Assembly (NCBI GenBank): GCA_944326795.1
Contig: CALVFJ010000021.1
Coordinates: 1-32,143 of the forward strand
DNA length: 32,143 bases
DNA from: an uncultured Erysipelotrichaceae bacterium
Lineage (GTDB): Bacteria > Bacillota_I > Bacilli_A > Erysipelotrichales > Erysipelotrichaceae
Direction of reading: 5' to 3'
The first letter of the stretch is position 1. Every line of letters starts with the position of its first letter. The notes beneath the pieces are model-generated. The model made no database searches. It saw nothing but the letters and a program-made list of their open reading frames with translations, and was not told the DNA's origin. Positions 15,504 to 23,425 of this stretch are shown here, in pieces. The position numbers were made by a program, and so were the translations under genes.

Positions 15504-15979
15504 TGATTTTAGTAACGTTAGGAACACAAGATAAGCATTTTACGCGGTTGATCATGATGGTCGATGAATTGATCAAGCAGGGCGAGATCAAAGAAGAAGT
15601 ATATGTTCAGGCGGGATCGACCAGTTATCATAGCGATAAGATGAAGATCTTTGATTATATCGATATGGAAGCATATGAAAAGCTATTGGATCAATGTGAT
15701 ATCCTTATCACGCATGGTGGGGTCGGAACGATCGTTTCAGCTTTGAAAGATGGTAAGAAGATCATTGGTGTTGCTCGTGAAGCACGTTATAAGGAGCATC
15801 ATAATGATCATCAAAAGGAGATCATCGAAACTTTTTCTAGTCAGGGCTTGATCTTGAAAGCTGAAGATACAGCTAGTTTAAAAGTGGCTTTGCATCAGGC
15901 AAAGAACTTTGTTCCCAAACCTTTTGTTAGCAATAATCGCAATTTTATCGCCCTTATCGGCAAGGAGCTAGGATTATGA
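15503..15979 (+). CDS. ALG13-like glycosyltransferase subunit (PssE/Cps14G type)
   Basis: A 158-residue protein. It opens with ILVTLGTQDKHFTRL and contains LLDQCDILITHGGVGTIVSALKDGKKIIGVAR and the H-x-DHQKEI motif, typical of the C-terminal, UDP-sugar-binding half of GT28-type transferases, seen as separate subunits in ALG13, PssE and Cps14G. The partner is the ALG14-like protein just upstream. AGGAGG (15485-15490) serves the start, although 12 nt away; coupling through the TAATG overlap is likely. It overlaps the following HAD gene by 4 nt. The sugar transferred cannot be told from the sequence. Confidence 0.85.
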   Translation: MILVTLGTQDKHFTRLIMMVDELIKQGEIKEEVYVQAGSTSYHSDKMKIFDYIDMEAYEKLLDQCDILITHGGVGTIVSALKDGKKIIGVAREARYKEHHNDHQKEIIETFSSQGLILKAEDTASLKVALHQAKNFVPKPFVSNNRNFIALIGKELGL

Positions 15980-16734
15980 AACTATTAGCCTCAGATTATG
16001 ATGGAACCTTAAGGATGAAAGACAAGGTTGATAAGACAACCATTGATGCCATCAAACAATTTCAAGCAAAGGGAAATATTTTTGGCATTGCGACCGGACG
16101 CTGCATCGATCTGGTAAAATGTGAATTAGATGGACAAGAAATACCATATGATTTTATCATTGGCAATAATGGTGGTACCATCATCGATAAAGCGGGAAAT
16201 ATCTTGGAAAACAATTTGATCGAACCTAAATTAGCAAAAAAGATCTTACAGATCTTAGGAAGCTTCAAACCTGATCAATTAGGTATCAGTGATGGCTTGA
16301 CATATGGGACCAACTATCCGCTGTTAGAAACCTTGATGCCATCATTGCGCTTTTATGCTTATCAAAAACCAGATGTTTTCAAGATGATCGAAAAAGGGCA
16401 GATAACTTCGATCTTCGTCTATTTTAAACAATTTGCCAAAAAGCAAAAAGCCATGGAGGCGATCAAAAACTTGATCGAAGACCTGGCTTGTTCAACCAAT
16501 GATGAAATGATCGCCGTATGTAATAAAGGGATAACCAAGAAACATGGGGTAGCGATGATCGCTGAACATTTTGGCTGTGATGATGTATATGTTATTGGCG
16601 ATGACTTTAATGATATCGAGATGATAACTTATTATCATGGTTTTACGGTCGAAAGTGCCAATAAAGAAATTAAAAAAATAGCTTCCCGCCAATTTAAAAA
16701 TGTGGAGGAAGCTATTGAATATCTAATGGGCTGA
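15976..16734 (+). CDS. HAD-superfamily hydrolase, Cof type
   Basis: A 252-residue Cof/YidA-type (HAD IIB) phosphatase. Motif I is ASDYDGTL (D7, D9), IFGIATGR gives motif II, a Lys lies in NKGITKKHG, and motif IV is VIGDDFNDIEMI. These enzymes dephosphorylate sugar phosphates, nucleotides or flavin phosphates; the substrate here is unknown. It is translationally coupled to the glycosyltransferase pair (ATGA overlap), so a link to sugar or surface polymer metabolism is possible but not shown. Its stop codon abuts the stop of the convergent FemAB gene with no spacer, and its terminator lies over both ends. Confidence 0.88.
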   Translation: MKLLASDYDGTLRMKDKVDKTTIDAIKQFQAKGNIFGIATGRCIDLVKCELDGQEIPYDFIIGNNGGTIIDKAGNILENNLIEPKLAKKILQILGSFKPDQLGISDGLTYGTNYPLLETLMPSLRFYAYQKPDVFKMIEKGQITSIFVYFKQFAKKQKAMEAIKNLIEDLACSTNDEMIAVCNKGITKKHGVAMIAEHFGCDDVYVIGDDFNDIEMITYYHGFTVESANKEIKKIASRQFKNVEEAIEYLMG

Positions 16735-16757
16735 TCATTTGCCCATTTTTATTTTTT
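16725..16757 (+). terminator. Terminator overlapping two convergent stop codons
   Basis: AATGGGC (16725-16731) and GCCCATT (16741-16747) form a 7-bp stem around a 9-nt loop that holds both stop codons (16732-16734 plus, 16735-16737 minus). TTTTTATTTTTT follows on the plus strand, inside the coding end of the femAB-type gene. Confidence 0.75.
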
Positions 16758-17937
16758 GTGCCCATTTGGCTAACTTATAAAGCCAGGTGTTTATTGCAAG
16801 ATCAAATTCTCCAATGTATTCGATGATGACCGGATCAAAATTAGCTTTGAAGGTCGAAAGACCATCTGTCAGCGTTCCTTCGATGCCGCCCATATTAACA
16901 AAGGTATAACCTAGATCGAATGAATGTTGGATCTTGTACATATATAAAGGATATTGCGGCCTAAAGGCGTTAAAATCATCGTTACGGCCAGCATAGAGCA
17001 TTTCGATATTTTTGCCAAAGCCAACCATCAGCCCACCGGCGATGGTTGTTTCGTGTGGATAACGAAGGCATAGATCTTTGATCTTAGCTAGTTCCTTAGA
17101 TGTAGTATTTATCGTCTGCTGGGCTTTTTTGTGGGCGTTATTGGTTGCTTTATCATCTGCTAGGATGATTTCAGCTTGCTGAATGTTTTCTTCTAGTTCT
17201 TGTCGATAAATATTAGGATCAGCTTTTGCTAGGTATAAATAGCTATCATCGGGGTAAGTATCCATGATCTTTTGAAAATATTCTAAATTTCGTAAATGAA
17301 CATTTTTATGCTTTTCTGTTAAAGCAATCATTTCAGCAAATTCCACTAGGTGATCTTTGTCATACAGATCGACCTGAACATGCCGTTTTTCTGCTGCTTT
17401 CAGAGACTTTATAGTTGATACAGGCACACTTTGGGCTAGATCTTCTACAAATGGCTTGGCCATATGAAAGCGGGGCTGGATCGTTTCTTCGATATGCAAT
17501 GTTTTGCCTTTATAAATAGCTTTTTGTTTTTTTATTAGTTCGATGATGGCACTGGCTTGATGATCATCAGGAATATCTTGCTTATCCATTTGAAAACGCC
17601 GCAATTCGATGGCTGGGTCAAAGCTAACAAAAAGGCAATGCTGTTTTTTGGCCCATCTTTTTAATTCTTTAAAGAAAAAAGCAACTAGTTCTTGATCGTT
17701 GTAATCCATGATCGGACCTCGGGGCAGATAGATCATGCAAAAACCTAAAGGCAATGGTTTGATCAGTGCCAATGATGAAGCGACGATCTTTTCATCTTGA
17801 AAAACGCTGATGATATCATGATCCCAGTTATCTTTGATCTTTGCCCAGCTGCTAGATTGCAAAAGATTAGATTGCGGATGATCTTTGACAAAATCATCAT
17901 GCTGTTTGGCTAGGACGTGGCTTTTAAAGGTGTACAT
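16735..17937 (-). CDS. FemAB-family peptidoglycan bridge aminoacyltransferase
   Basis: A 400-residue protein with FemAB (Fem/MurM) hallmarks: NLLQSSSWAKIK near the N-terminus, MIYLPRGPIMDY, the central helical arm (about residues 240-295, rich in Gln, Ala and Lys), and LYAGRNDDFNAFRPQYPLYMYKIQHSFDLGYTFVNMGG near the end. These tRNA-dependent enzymes add an amino acid to the stem-peptide lysine of lipid II to build the interpeptide bridge. Which amino acid is added is not evident. It has its own promoter and GGAGG 8 nt before the ATG. A cell-wall gene a few kilobases from the van locus is notable, but it is a separate transcription unit. Confidence 0.88.
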   Translation of the reverse strand: MYTFKSHVLAKQHDDFVKDHPQSNLLQSSSWAKIKDNWDHDIISVFQDEKIVASSLALIKPLPLGFCMIYLPRGPIMDYNDQELVAFFFKELKRWAKKQHCLFVSFDPAIELRRFQMDKQDIPDDHQASAIIELIKKQKAIYKGKTLHIEETIQPRFHMAKPFVEDLAQSVPVSTIKSLKAAEKRHVQVDLYDKDHLVEFAEMIALTEKHKNVHLRNLEYFQKIMDTYPDDSYLYLAKADPNIYRQELEENIQQAEIILADDKATNNAHKKAQQTINTTSKELAKIKDLCLRYPHETTIAGGLMVGFGKNIEMLYAGRNDDFNAFRPQYPLYMYKIQHSFDLGYTFVNMGGIEGTLTDGLSTFKANFDPVIIEYIGEFDLAINTWLYKLAKWAQKIKMGK

Positions 17938-17966
17938 CTGGATTACCTCCGTTATTTAACTAATAT

Positions 17967-17995
17967 AGTATAACTAAAAAAAGCTTATTAAGCAA
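17967..17995 (-). promoter_or_regulatory. Promoter of the FemAB-type gene
   Basis: On the minus strand, TTGCTT (17990-17995), a 17-nt spacer and TATACT (17967-17972). It is followed by GGAGG and the ATG at 17937. Confidence 0.6.
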
Positions 17996-18000
17996 TTCTA

Positions 18001-18020
18001 GACAATTTTAGCCAATTGTC
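18001..18020. repeat. Inverted repeat between two divergent promoters
   Basis: GACAATT (18001-18007) and AATTGTC (18014-18020) are perfect inverted arms around 6 nt. The repeat ends 2 nt before the -35 of the activase gene and starts 5 nt beyond the -35 of the FemAB-type gene, so it could be an operator for either. Confidence 0.5.
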
Positions 18021-18022
18021 AC

Positions 18023-18051
18023 TTGATAAAAAAAATAAGCCGACATAAAAT
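18023..18051 (+). promoter_or_regulatory. Promoter of the acyl-CoA dehydratase activase operon
   Basis: TTGATA (18023-18028), a 17-nt spacer and TAAAAT (18046-18051), 23 nt before the ATG, with GAGGTGA between. Confidence 0.65.
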
Positions 18052-18074
18052 AAACTATGATTATGAGGTGAGAT

Positions 18075-20999
18075 ATGAAATTAGGATTAGACGTAGGCTC
18101 AACAACCATCAAATGTGTGCTGTTGAATGATAATGATGAAATCGTATATTCATCGTATGAAAGACATTTAAGCAAGATCGTTGAAAAAACTATCGAATTA
18201 TTAACATATATCAAGGACAACTATCTGCATGATCATAAGTGTCAGTTGATGATCAGTGGGTCTGCTGGCATGGGCATGGCCCAATGCAATGATATTGATT
18301 TTTCACAGGAAGTTTTCGCAACCAAGGTTGCATGTGAAAAATTAAATCCTGAAACGGATGTCGTCATCGAACTTGGGGGCGAAGACGCAAAGATCCTTTT
18401 TATCAGCAATCATTTGGAAGTTAGGATGAATGGCTCTTGTGCTGGCGGTACAGGAGCCTTTATTGACCAAATGGCGACACTATTAAATTGTGATGCGGCA
18501 GCATTAGATAAATTAGCCGATGAGGCGAAACGTAGCTATACCATTGCTAGCCGCTGTGGGGTATTTGCTAAGACGGATATCCAGCCGCTATTAAATCAAG
18601 GAGCGCTAAAAGAGGATATTGCTTTGAGCATCTTCTATGCGATCGTTAATCAGACCATTGCGGGTCTAGCTCAAGGTAGACCGATCAAAGGCAATGTCTT
18701 GTATCTTGGTGGACCTTTGACCTTCTTGAAAAATTTACGCAAGTGCTTTGACAAGACCTTAGAATTGGAAGGAAAGTGTCCAGAAAATTCGTTATATTAT
18801 GTAGCTTTGGGGGCAGCCTATAGCGCCGCTAACATCTATGATCTGGATGATTTGATCGCTAAGCTGCAAAATTACAGCAATCATACGACATTTGCATATA
18901 TCGAGCCACTGTTCAAAAATGAACAAGAATATCAGGCATTTAAAAAGCGTCATGATCAAGCTAAGATCGAACATGCCGATGCTCGTAGTTATAAAGGAAA
19001 GGCATATTTAGGAATTGATTCCGGTAGTACGACCTTAAAATGTGTGGTAATCGATGAAGAAGGCAAGATCTTGATCGAAGATTATCGTACGAATAAAGGA
19101 AATCCGGTAGAATTGATCAAAGATTTCTTGTTGAATCTATATACCCAATATCCAAATATCGAGATCGTTGGCTCAGGATGTACGGGCTATGGGGAAGATA
19201 TCGTTAAGCATGCATTCCAGATCGATGAAGGGCTAGTTGAGACCATTGCCCATTTGACCAGTGCTAAAGCTTTCAAGAAAGATGTAGATTTTATTATCGA
19301 TATAGGCGGGCAAGATATGAAATGCTTTAAGATCCATAATGGAACGATCGATAATATCTTCCTGAATGAAGCTTGTTCTTCGGGGTGTGGTAGCTTCTTG
19401 CAAACCTTTGCGACCAATCTAGGATATGATATCGAAACCTTTGCACAAAAAGGCTTATTTGCCAAGATGCCGGTCGATCTAGGATCACGTTGTACGGTCT
19501 TCATGAATTCCAGCGTTAAACAAGCCCAAAAAGATGGGGCATCCATTGATAATATCAGTGCGGGATTATCTATCAGCATCGTTAAGAATGCAATTTATAA
19601 AGTTATCAGATGTGCTAGCGTGGAAGAACTAGGAAAAAATATCGTCGTACAAGGTGGTACTTTCTATAATGATGCGGTATTACGCGCTTTTGAGCAAGAA
19701 TTAAAGGTTGATGTCATCAGACCAAATATCGCCGGATTGATGGGTGCTTATGGTGCAGCACTATATGTAAAAAATAAGCATTATCAAACTAGCACGATCT
19801 TAAAATTACCAGAATTGCTGAATTTTGAACATAAGGTATCTAGCGTTAACTGCGGATTATGTGAAAATCATTGTCAGCTGACCGTAAATACTTTTAGCGG
19901 TAATCGTAAATATATCAGTGGCAATCGCTGTGAGCGACCAATTACCAAAAAGGTCAAGAGCGATGAATTAAATATCTATGAACAAAAACGTCAGCTGATC
20001 AAAAGCTATCATACCGATGAAGGTTCGCGCAACCTTACGATTGGTTTGCCATTAGGCTTGAACATGTATGAATTGCTGCCATTTTGGAATGCCTTTTTTG
20101 CTAGCTTAGGCTTTAAGGTCATTACATCAGATTTCTCTAGCCGTGCCACTTATCTAAAAGGCCAAAATTCGATTCCAAGCGATACGGTTTGTTTCCCTGC
20201 CAAGCTGATGCATGGTCATGTGGAAGAGCTGATCGAAAAGGGCGCAGATGTCATCTTCTATCCATGCATGTCTTATAATGTCAGCAATAAGCATGCAGAT
20301 AATAACTATAACTGTCCGGTCGTTGCATATTATTCTGAAGTATTGAGCGCTAATATGGACAGTTTGAAAAAGATCGTTTTTATCAATGATTATGTGGGCA
20401 TCCATAAACCGATCCCTTTTGTTCATAAGATGACCAATATCTTGAAAAAGTATTTCAGCGATATCCATCATCGTGATGTTTTCAAAGCTAGCCGCAAGGC
20501 TTATCAAGCATATCAGGAACATATGGAAAAGATCTATGCGATTGGAGATAAGATCGTAGCACAAGCACGCAGCAAACAAGCACCGATCATCGTCTTAGCT
20601 GGTCGTCCATATCATATCGATCCCGAGATCAGCCATGGTATCGATCAGATGATCGCAGGTTTTGGCTGTGCGATCGTCAGCGAGGATTATATCGCGCATT
20701 GCAATCCTAAGGCTTATCGGGTCAAGGTCTTGAATCAATGGACCTATCATAGCCGTTTATATGATGCTTGTGAATATGTCGTTGATCAAAAAGATATGAA
20801 TCTGGTACAGTTAGTATCGTTTGGTTGCGGCTGCGATGCGATAACTTCGGATGAATGCCGTAGCTTGCTAGAAGCTAAAGGCAAGATCTACACCCAGATC
20901 AAGATCGATGAGATTTCTAATCTAGGTTCCATCAAGATCAGGATCAGATCATTGTTAGAAGCCTTAAAACAAGAAAAGGAAGGTGAAAAACATGAGTAA
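18075..20999 (+). CDS. Acyl-CoA dehydratase activase family protein, two ATPase domains plus DUF2229
   Basis: A 974-residue protein. Residues 1-260 and about 309-575 are two copies of the BadF/BadG/BcrA/HgdC ATPase domain: GLDVGSTTIKCVLL and GIDSGSTTLKCVVID are the phosphate loops. GSCAGGTGAFIDQ and ACSSGCGSFLQTF carry the Cys that bind a [4Fe-4S] cluster at the dimer interface. A Cys-rich stretch, NCGLCENHCQL (about 590-600), follows, then a DUF2229 domain (about 650-880). Such proteins drive ATP-dependent low-potential electron transfer to 2-hydroxyacyl-CoA dehydratase-like or double-cubane-cluster partners. The next gene encodes that partner. In many Firmicutes the two are one polypeptide of about 1400 residues; here they are separate, overlapping by 8 nt. 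The substrate is unknown. Confidence 0.85.
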   Translation: MKLGLDVGSTTIKCVLLNDNDEIVYSSYERHLSKIVEKTIELLTYIKDNYLHDHKCQLMISGSAGMGMAQCNDIDFSQEVFATKVACEKLNPETDVVIELGGEDAKILFISNHLEVRMNGSCAGGTGAFIDQMATLLNCDAAALDKLADEAKRSYTIASRCGVFAKTDIQPLLNQGALKEDIALSIFYAIVNQTIAGLAQGRPIKGNVLYLGGPLTFLKNLRKCFDKTLELEGKCPENSLYYVALGAAYSAANIYDLDDLIAKLQNYSNHTTFAYIEPLFKNEQEYQAFKKRHDQAKIEHADARSYKGKAYLGIDSGSTTLKCVVIDEEGKILIEDYRTNKGNPVELIKDFLLNLYTQYPNIEIVGSGCTGYGEDIVKHAFQIDEGLVETIAHLTSAKAFKKDVDFIIDIGGQDMKCFKIHNGTIDNIFLNEACSSGCGSFLQTFATNLGYDIETFAQKGLFAKMPVDLGSRCTVFMNSSVKQAQKDGASIDNISAGLSISIVKNAIYKVIRCASVEELGKNIVVQGGTFYNDAVLRAFEQELKVDVIRPNIAGLMGAYGAALYVKNKHYQTSTILKLPELLNFEHKVSSVNCGLCENHCQLTVNTFSGNRKYISGNRCERPITKKVKSDELNIYEQKRQLIKSYHTDEGSRNLTIGLPLGLNMYELLPFWNAFFASLGFKVITSDFSSRATYLKGQNSIPSDTVCFPAKLMHGHVEELIEKGADVIFYPCMSYNVSNKHADNNYNCPVVAYYSEVLSANMDSLKKIVFINDYVGIHKPIPFVHKMTNILKKYFSDIHHRDVFKASRKAYQAYQEHMEKIYAIGDKIVAQARSKQAPIIVLAGRPYHIDPEISHGIDQMIAGFGCAIVSEDYIAHCNPKAYRVKVLNQWTYHSRLYDACEYVVDQKDMNLVQLVSFGCGCDAITSDECRSLLEAKGKIYTQIKIDEISNLGSIKIRIRSLLEALKQEKEGEKHE

Positions 21000-22239
21000 T
21001 GTGATAGAATTCACCAAACAAATGAAAAAAGAATATACAATCTTGGTTCCTGATATGGCACCGGTGCATTTTAAGATCATCATGCCAGTCTTCATCCAAG
21101 AAGGTTATCATGTAGAACTATTAGATAATCAAGGCAGCGGTGTCGTTAACAGCGGCTTGAAGTATGTCCATAACGATACTTGTTATCCTGCTTTACTGGT
21201 CATTGGTCAAATGATCGATGCATTGAATAGCGGCCGCTACGACGTAAAGAAGGTTGCCTTGATGATCACCCAGACCGGTGGAGGATGCCGAGCTAGCAAT
21301 TATATCCATTTGCTACGTAAAGCTTTGGTAAAAGCTGGATATGGCTATATTCCGGTCATTTCTTTGAATATGAGCGGCTTAGAAAAAAATAGCGGTTTTA
21401 AATTAACCTTAGGAATGCTGCGCAAAGCAATCGCTGGTATGGTATATGGCGATCTGATCATGCATCTTGCCAATCAATGCCGACCTTATGAGATCGATAA
21501 AGGTTCAACGGATGCTTTGGTAGATGATCTTACCAAACAATGCGCTGCAACCTTAAATGCCAATAAAGGTTATAGCATCAAACAAATGAAAGCAATATGC
21601 AAAGATATCGTTGAAAAATTTGCTAGTTTGCCATTAGCTAAGATCACCAAGCCAAAAGTTGGTATCGTTGGCGAGATCTATGTTAAATATGCGCCGCTAG
21701 GCAATAATAACCTAGAAAAATTTTTGCAGACCCAGGATGTTGAATATATGGTGCCAGGGTTGATGGGCTTTGCGTTATTTAAGGTTGATAACCGTTTGGA
21801 AGATATCAAGCTTTATGGCGGCAATATGGCCAAGAAAGCTGCTTGTAAATTGTTGTTTGATTATTTGGAAAAGATGGAAGGTGTCATGGCTGATGCTGTC
21901 AAAAAATATTCCAGCTTTGTACCGATCGGACGTTACGCCCATACTAAGGAGCTAGTTAAGGATATCGTTGGTTATGGCTTTAAGATGGGAGAAGGATGGC
22001 TGTTGACCGCGGAAATCATGGAACTATGTGATCAAGGTTATGAAAATGTCGTCTGTACCCAGCCATTTGGCTGTTTGCCAAATCATATCAATGGTAAAGG
22101 CATGATCAGAAAAATTACCAATGTCATGCCTAACGCTAATATCGTGGCTATCGACTATGACCCTAGCGCGACCAAGGTAAACCAAGAAAACAGGATCAAG
22201 CTGATGCTGTCGATTGCCAAAGAAAAGCTTAATGGATAA
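20992..22239 (+). CDS. 2-hydroxyacyl-CoA dehydratase (HgdB-like) component
   Basis: A 415-residue protein matching the C-terminal HGD-D part of the large activase-dehydratase proteins. Features are DTCYPALLVIGQM, TQTGGGCRASNYI, KVGIVGEIYVKYAP, and ENVVCTQPFGCLPNHINGKGM, with Cys residues that probably hold Fe-S clusters. It should be the electron acceptor of the preceding ATPase protein. I start at ATG 20992, 8 nt after AAGGAAGG, rather than at GTG 20983. No dedicated acyl-CoA substrate genes (CoA-transferase, hadBC pair) are adjacent, so this is probably a housekeeping member of the family rather than an amino-acid fermentation enzyme; that is inference. Confidence 0.82.
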   Translation: MSNVIEFTKQMKKEYTILVPDMAPVHFKIIMPVFIQEGYHVELLDNQGSGVVNSGLKYVHNDTCYPALLVIGQMIDALNSGRYDVKKVALMITQTGGGCRASNYIHLLRKALVKAGYGYIPVISLNMSGLEKNSGFKLTLGMLRKAIAGMVYGDLIMHLANQCRPYEIDKGSTDALVDDLTKQCAATLNANKGYSIKQMKAICKDIVEKFASLPLAKITKPKVGIVGEIYVKYAPLGNNNLEKFLQTQDVEYMVPGLMGFALFKVDNRLEDIKLYGGNMAKKAACKLLFDYLEKMEGVMADAVKKYSSFVPIGRYAHTKELVKDIVGYGFKMGEGWLLTAEIMELCDQGYENVVCTQPFGCLPNHINGKGMIRKITNVMPNANIVAIDYDPSATKVNQENRIKLMLSIAKEKLNG

Positions 22240-22249
22240 GATGTTTAAG

Positions 22250-22278
22250 GATCAGTGAGCAAACTTGCTGATCTTTTT
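22250..22278 (+). terminator. Terminator after the HgdB-like gene
   Basis: GATCAG (22250-22255) pairs with CTGATC (22268-22273), extended by weaker pairs inward, and is followed by T5. Confidence 0.75.
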
Positions 22279-22429
22279 ATATGTTCAGCCTATTTGTGCT
22301 TAAGTTGGCTGGTGATAGCAGATGAAGCTATTTTATGGTGAGATGATGCGTAAAAGAAGCTGTGAATATTTTGAGGATAAAAAATGTTTGGCAATTTATG
22401 ATAAAAATACTAGTTTATTTATCATTATA

Positions 22430-22438
22430 TGTTATAAT
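22430..22438 (+). promoter_or_regulatory. Extended -10 promoter of the pyr operon
   Basis: TG-T-TATAAT (22430-22438) is a perfect extended -10 without a clear -35; transcription should start near 22445, just before the attenuator. The stretch 22279-22429 upstream shows nothing I can support; an unsupported 43-codon frame spans 22322-22453. Confidence 0.6.
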
Positions 22439-22454
22439 CTATATGGCTTTAATT

Positions 22455-22536
22455 AAGTGCGAGACACTTAGAAGGAATTATATATAACATAACTATAGGA
22501 TATATAGGTCTTCGAGTGTGCTCGAAGGCCTTTTTT
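22455..22536 (+). promoter_or_regulatory. PyrR-like transcription attenuator of the pyr operon
   Basis: Three mutually exclusive hairpins are visible. The anti-antiterminator is AAGTG-CGAGA-CACTT (22455-22469); its loop CGAGA fits the NGNGA loop of PyrR binding sites, though the stem departs from the usual sequence. For the antiterminator, ACACTT-A-GAAGG (22464-22475) can pair with TCTTCGAGTGT (22509-22519). The terminator is GGTCTTCGAG-TGTG-CTCGAAGGCC plus T6 (22507-22536). With UMP or UTP bound, PyrR would hold the first hairpin, free the terminator arm and stop transcription. pyrR is not in this window. The arrangement is seen in the sequence; the PyrR link is inferred. Confidence 0.7.
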
Positions 22537-22551
22537 GAAAGGAAATGGAAG

Positions 22552-23424
22552 ATGGAAAACTTATTCAGACTTAAAGATTTGACAGTCGAAGAGATCAACG
22601 ATATCTTAGACTTAGCCAACCAATGCAAGGAAGGAAAGTATGATAATTATTTAAAAGATAAAATAATTGCTAATTGCTTCTTTGAGCCAAGCACAAGAAC
22701 TCAATATAGCTTTAATACCGCGCAGTTAAAATTAGGAATGAAGGTCATCAGCTTTAATAGCGAGAATAGTTCTTTGAAAAAGGGTGAGACCTTTTATGAT
22801 ACCCTTAAGACATTTGAAAGCTTCCAGATCGATGGCTTGGTAATTCGTGATCGTAAGGATCATTATTATGATGAGCTAACCAATATCAATATTCCGATCT
22901 TAAATGCTGGCGATGGCGCTAGCGATCATCCAACGCAATCTTTGTTAGATCTATTAACGATCCGCAATGAATTTGGTCATTTTGAAGGATTGAAGATCGC
23001 CATTGTCGGTGATATCAAATATTCACGGGTCGCTCATTCTAATATCGAAGTGATGGAAAGACTGGGCATGGAATGTTATGTCAGCGGACCGGAAGAATAT
23101 CGGGAAGAAGGATATAAATTTATTGATTTTGATGAAGCTATCGAAAAGATGGATATCATCATGCTATTAAGGGTCCAGCATGAACGTCATGAAGAAAAGA
23201 TGAAGATCTCAACAGAAGAGTATCATCAGCGCTATGGTTTGACGATGGATAGGGTAAATAAGATGCCTGAACATGCGATCATCATGCATCCTGCACCATT
23301 TAATCGGATGGTAGAGATCGCTGATGATGTGGTGGAATGTCCAAAGAGCCGTATCTTCAAACAAATCGAAAATGGGGTCTTAGTAAGGATGGCAGTAATT
23401 TTAAAAACGATCGGAGGTCTATAA
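22552..23424 (+). CDS. pyrB: Aspartate carbamoyltransferase catalytic subunit
   Basis: A 290-residue ATCase catalytic chain, second enzyme of pyrimidine synthesis, making carbamoyl-aspartate from carbamoyl phosphate and aspartate. Residues 43-53 (FFEPSTRTQYS) are the carbamoyl-phosphate site with S47-T48-R49-T50. GDGASDHPTQSLLDL, LRVQHERH and MHPAPFNR are also present. There is no regulatory subunit gene (pyrI), as in Bacillus. I chose ATG 22552, 9 nt after AAAGG, because the longer frame from 22516 would be translated out of the terminator hairpin. First gene of the operon; it ends 1 nt before pyrC. Confidence 0.95.
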   Translation: MENLFRLKDLTVEEINDILDLANQCKEGKYDNYLKDKIIANCFFEPSTRTQYSFNTAQLKLGMKVISFNSENSSLKKGETFYDTLKTFESFQIDGLVIRDRKDHYYDELTNINIPILNAGDGASDHPTQSLLDLLTIRNEFGHFEGLKIAIVGDIKYSRVAHSNIEVMERLGMECYVSGPEEYREEGYKFIDFDEAIEKMDIIMLLRVQHERHEEKMKISTEEYHQRYGLTMDRVNKMPEHAIIMHPAPFNRMVEIADDVVECPKSRIFKQIENGVLVRMAVILKTIGGL

Positions 23425-23425
23425 G

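Noticed and set aside
22322..22456. A 43-codon open frame upstream of pyrB
   Set aside because: No convincing Shine-Dalgarno, biased composition, no recognisable domain, and it runs through the pyr promoter.
22443..22487. A 14-residue leader peptide in the pyr leader
   Set aside because: The predicted transcript starts at about 22445, after its ATG, and there is no ribosome site. The hairpins explain the leader without it.
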